In this document: positions 63,734-64,000 of the stretch, in pieces
Position numbering within the stretch: position 1 is the stretch's first letter
Layout of the letters: each line of letters begins with the position of its first letter
Source: Fusobacterium mortiferum
GTDB taxonomy: Bacteria; Fusobacteriota; Fusobacteriia; Fusobacteriales; Fusobacteriaceae
Length of the DNA stretch: 64,000 nt
Direction: 5' to 3'
NCBI RefSeq assembly: GCF_016900045.1
Contig: NZ_JACSNP010000007.1
Location: forward strand, 28,755-92,754
Program-made: the position numbers and the translations under genes
Notes under the pieces: generated by a model
Database searches by the model: none
What the model was told of the DNA's origin: nothing
The model's input: only the letters and a program-made list of their open reading frames with translations

Positions 63734-63857
63734 GAAATTTTTATTCTTTTTTCAAAAATATTTTAATAGTTATTTATAAAAAATGTAACGATCTAAAAAT
63801 AAGTCCTATAATTAATAGTTATAAATTAAATTTAAAAACATTTACTTTAAATTCCAA

Positions 63858-63914
63858 AAAATTAAAAGAGTAATTAATGAAACTCTTTTTTCGAATTCCA
63901 AAAATTACTCTTTT
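63858..63914 (-). terminator. Terminator of the right-edge gene
   Basis: Perfect 12-bp stem AAAAGAGTAATT with AATTACTCTTTT (arms 63903-63914 and 63864-63875), followed on the minus strand by a U-rich tract. A shorter inner hairpin is nested in the loop. The rest of 63734-63918 shows no gene. Confidence 0.75.
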
Positions 63915-63918
63915 AACA

Positions 63919-64000
63919 TTATCTAAAAAAACCTATTATATAATCCTCTACTCCTATCTCTACATCTAAATTTCCACTCTTAATACTATATTCTAAATAA
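63919..64000 (-). CDS. C-terminal end of an unidentified gene
   Basis: The last 26 codons of a minus-strand frame entering from the right edge, reading SIKSGNLDVEIGVEDYIIGF before FR and TAA. A terminator follows at the right distance, which supports it as a real gene end. Too short to assign a family. Confidence 0.45.
   Translation of the reverse strand, partial: YLEYSIKSGNLDVEIGVEDYIIGFFR

Noticed and set aside
63734..63857. Possible small gene or tRNA in the right-hand gap
   Set aside because: No RBS-associated ORF, cloverleaf or CCA-type end was visible.

Overview
The window is a low-GC bacterial chromosome segment with dense, mostly co-directional operons, strong AGGAGG ribosome binding sites and near-consensus TTGACA/TATAAT promoters. 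Several solute-binding proteins have ordinary cleavable signal peptides instead of lipoboxes, a chelatase is exported, and the metabolism looks anaerobic (NfnAB fusion, ThiH, class 1B PyrD with PyrK). Together this points to an anaerobic diderm, most likely Fusobacterium or a close relative. The assignment is inferred from gene content and base composition. No rRNA, tRNA, IS element, prophage or CRISPR array was seen.

Layout. 1-3.9 kb: divergent Cys-rich protein and hflX, a MATE exporter, and an orphan GrdX-like gene. 3.9-8.6 kb: carAB behind a translated leader and terminator. 8.6-12.7 kb: WYL regulator and mgtA, the latter under an M-box riboswitch plus a second leader-ORF/terminator. 12.8-16.2 kb: TPR protein and three small DUF proteins resembling a poly-immunity cluster. 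16.3-19 kb: MATE, NfeD and SPFH. 19-23 kb: exported CbiK under a cobalamin riboswitch, divergent from a metal-chelate ABC importer. 23.1-27.4 kb: two-component system and a Zn/Cd-type P-ATPase. 27.5-35 kb: methyltransferase, zinc ribbon, MalY, aldo/keto reductase, Sir2, META lipoprotein, HD phosphohydrolase, coiled-coil protein and CoaBC. 35.2-40.3 kb: complete peptide/nickel ABC operon. 40.4-45.2 kb: third MATE and three orphan binding-protein genes, one a decayed remnant and one under a TPP riboswitch. 45.2-50.9 kb: pyrB-K-D-F-C-E behind a second translated leader/terminator. 50.9-57.9 kb: Mn-riboswitch Ca/Mn P-ATPase, an AbrB-ParA fusion with a helical partner, and NfnAB. 57.9-62.8 kb: TPP-riboswitch thiC-S-G-H-F-E. 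62.9-64 kb: Bax-like glucosaminidase and the 3' end of another gene.

How it works together. All genes of de novo UMP synthesis are present in two units (carAB; pyrBKDFCE). Each unit starts with a T-rich, well-translated leader ORF ending at an intrinsic terminator, the architecture of the E. coli pyrBI UTP-sensing attenuator. Metals and cofactors are controlled by RNA: Mg (M-box), Mn (yybP-ykoY), B12 and TPP twice. The best candidates for undescribed biology are the paired pyrimidine attenuators, the stacked M-box plus leader peptide at mgtA, the AbrB-ParA two-gene module, the JAMM signature inside HflX, and the PyrB-PyrI zinc-domain fusion.
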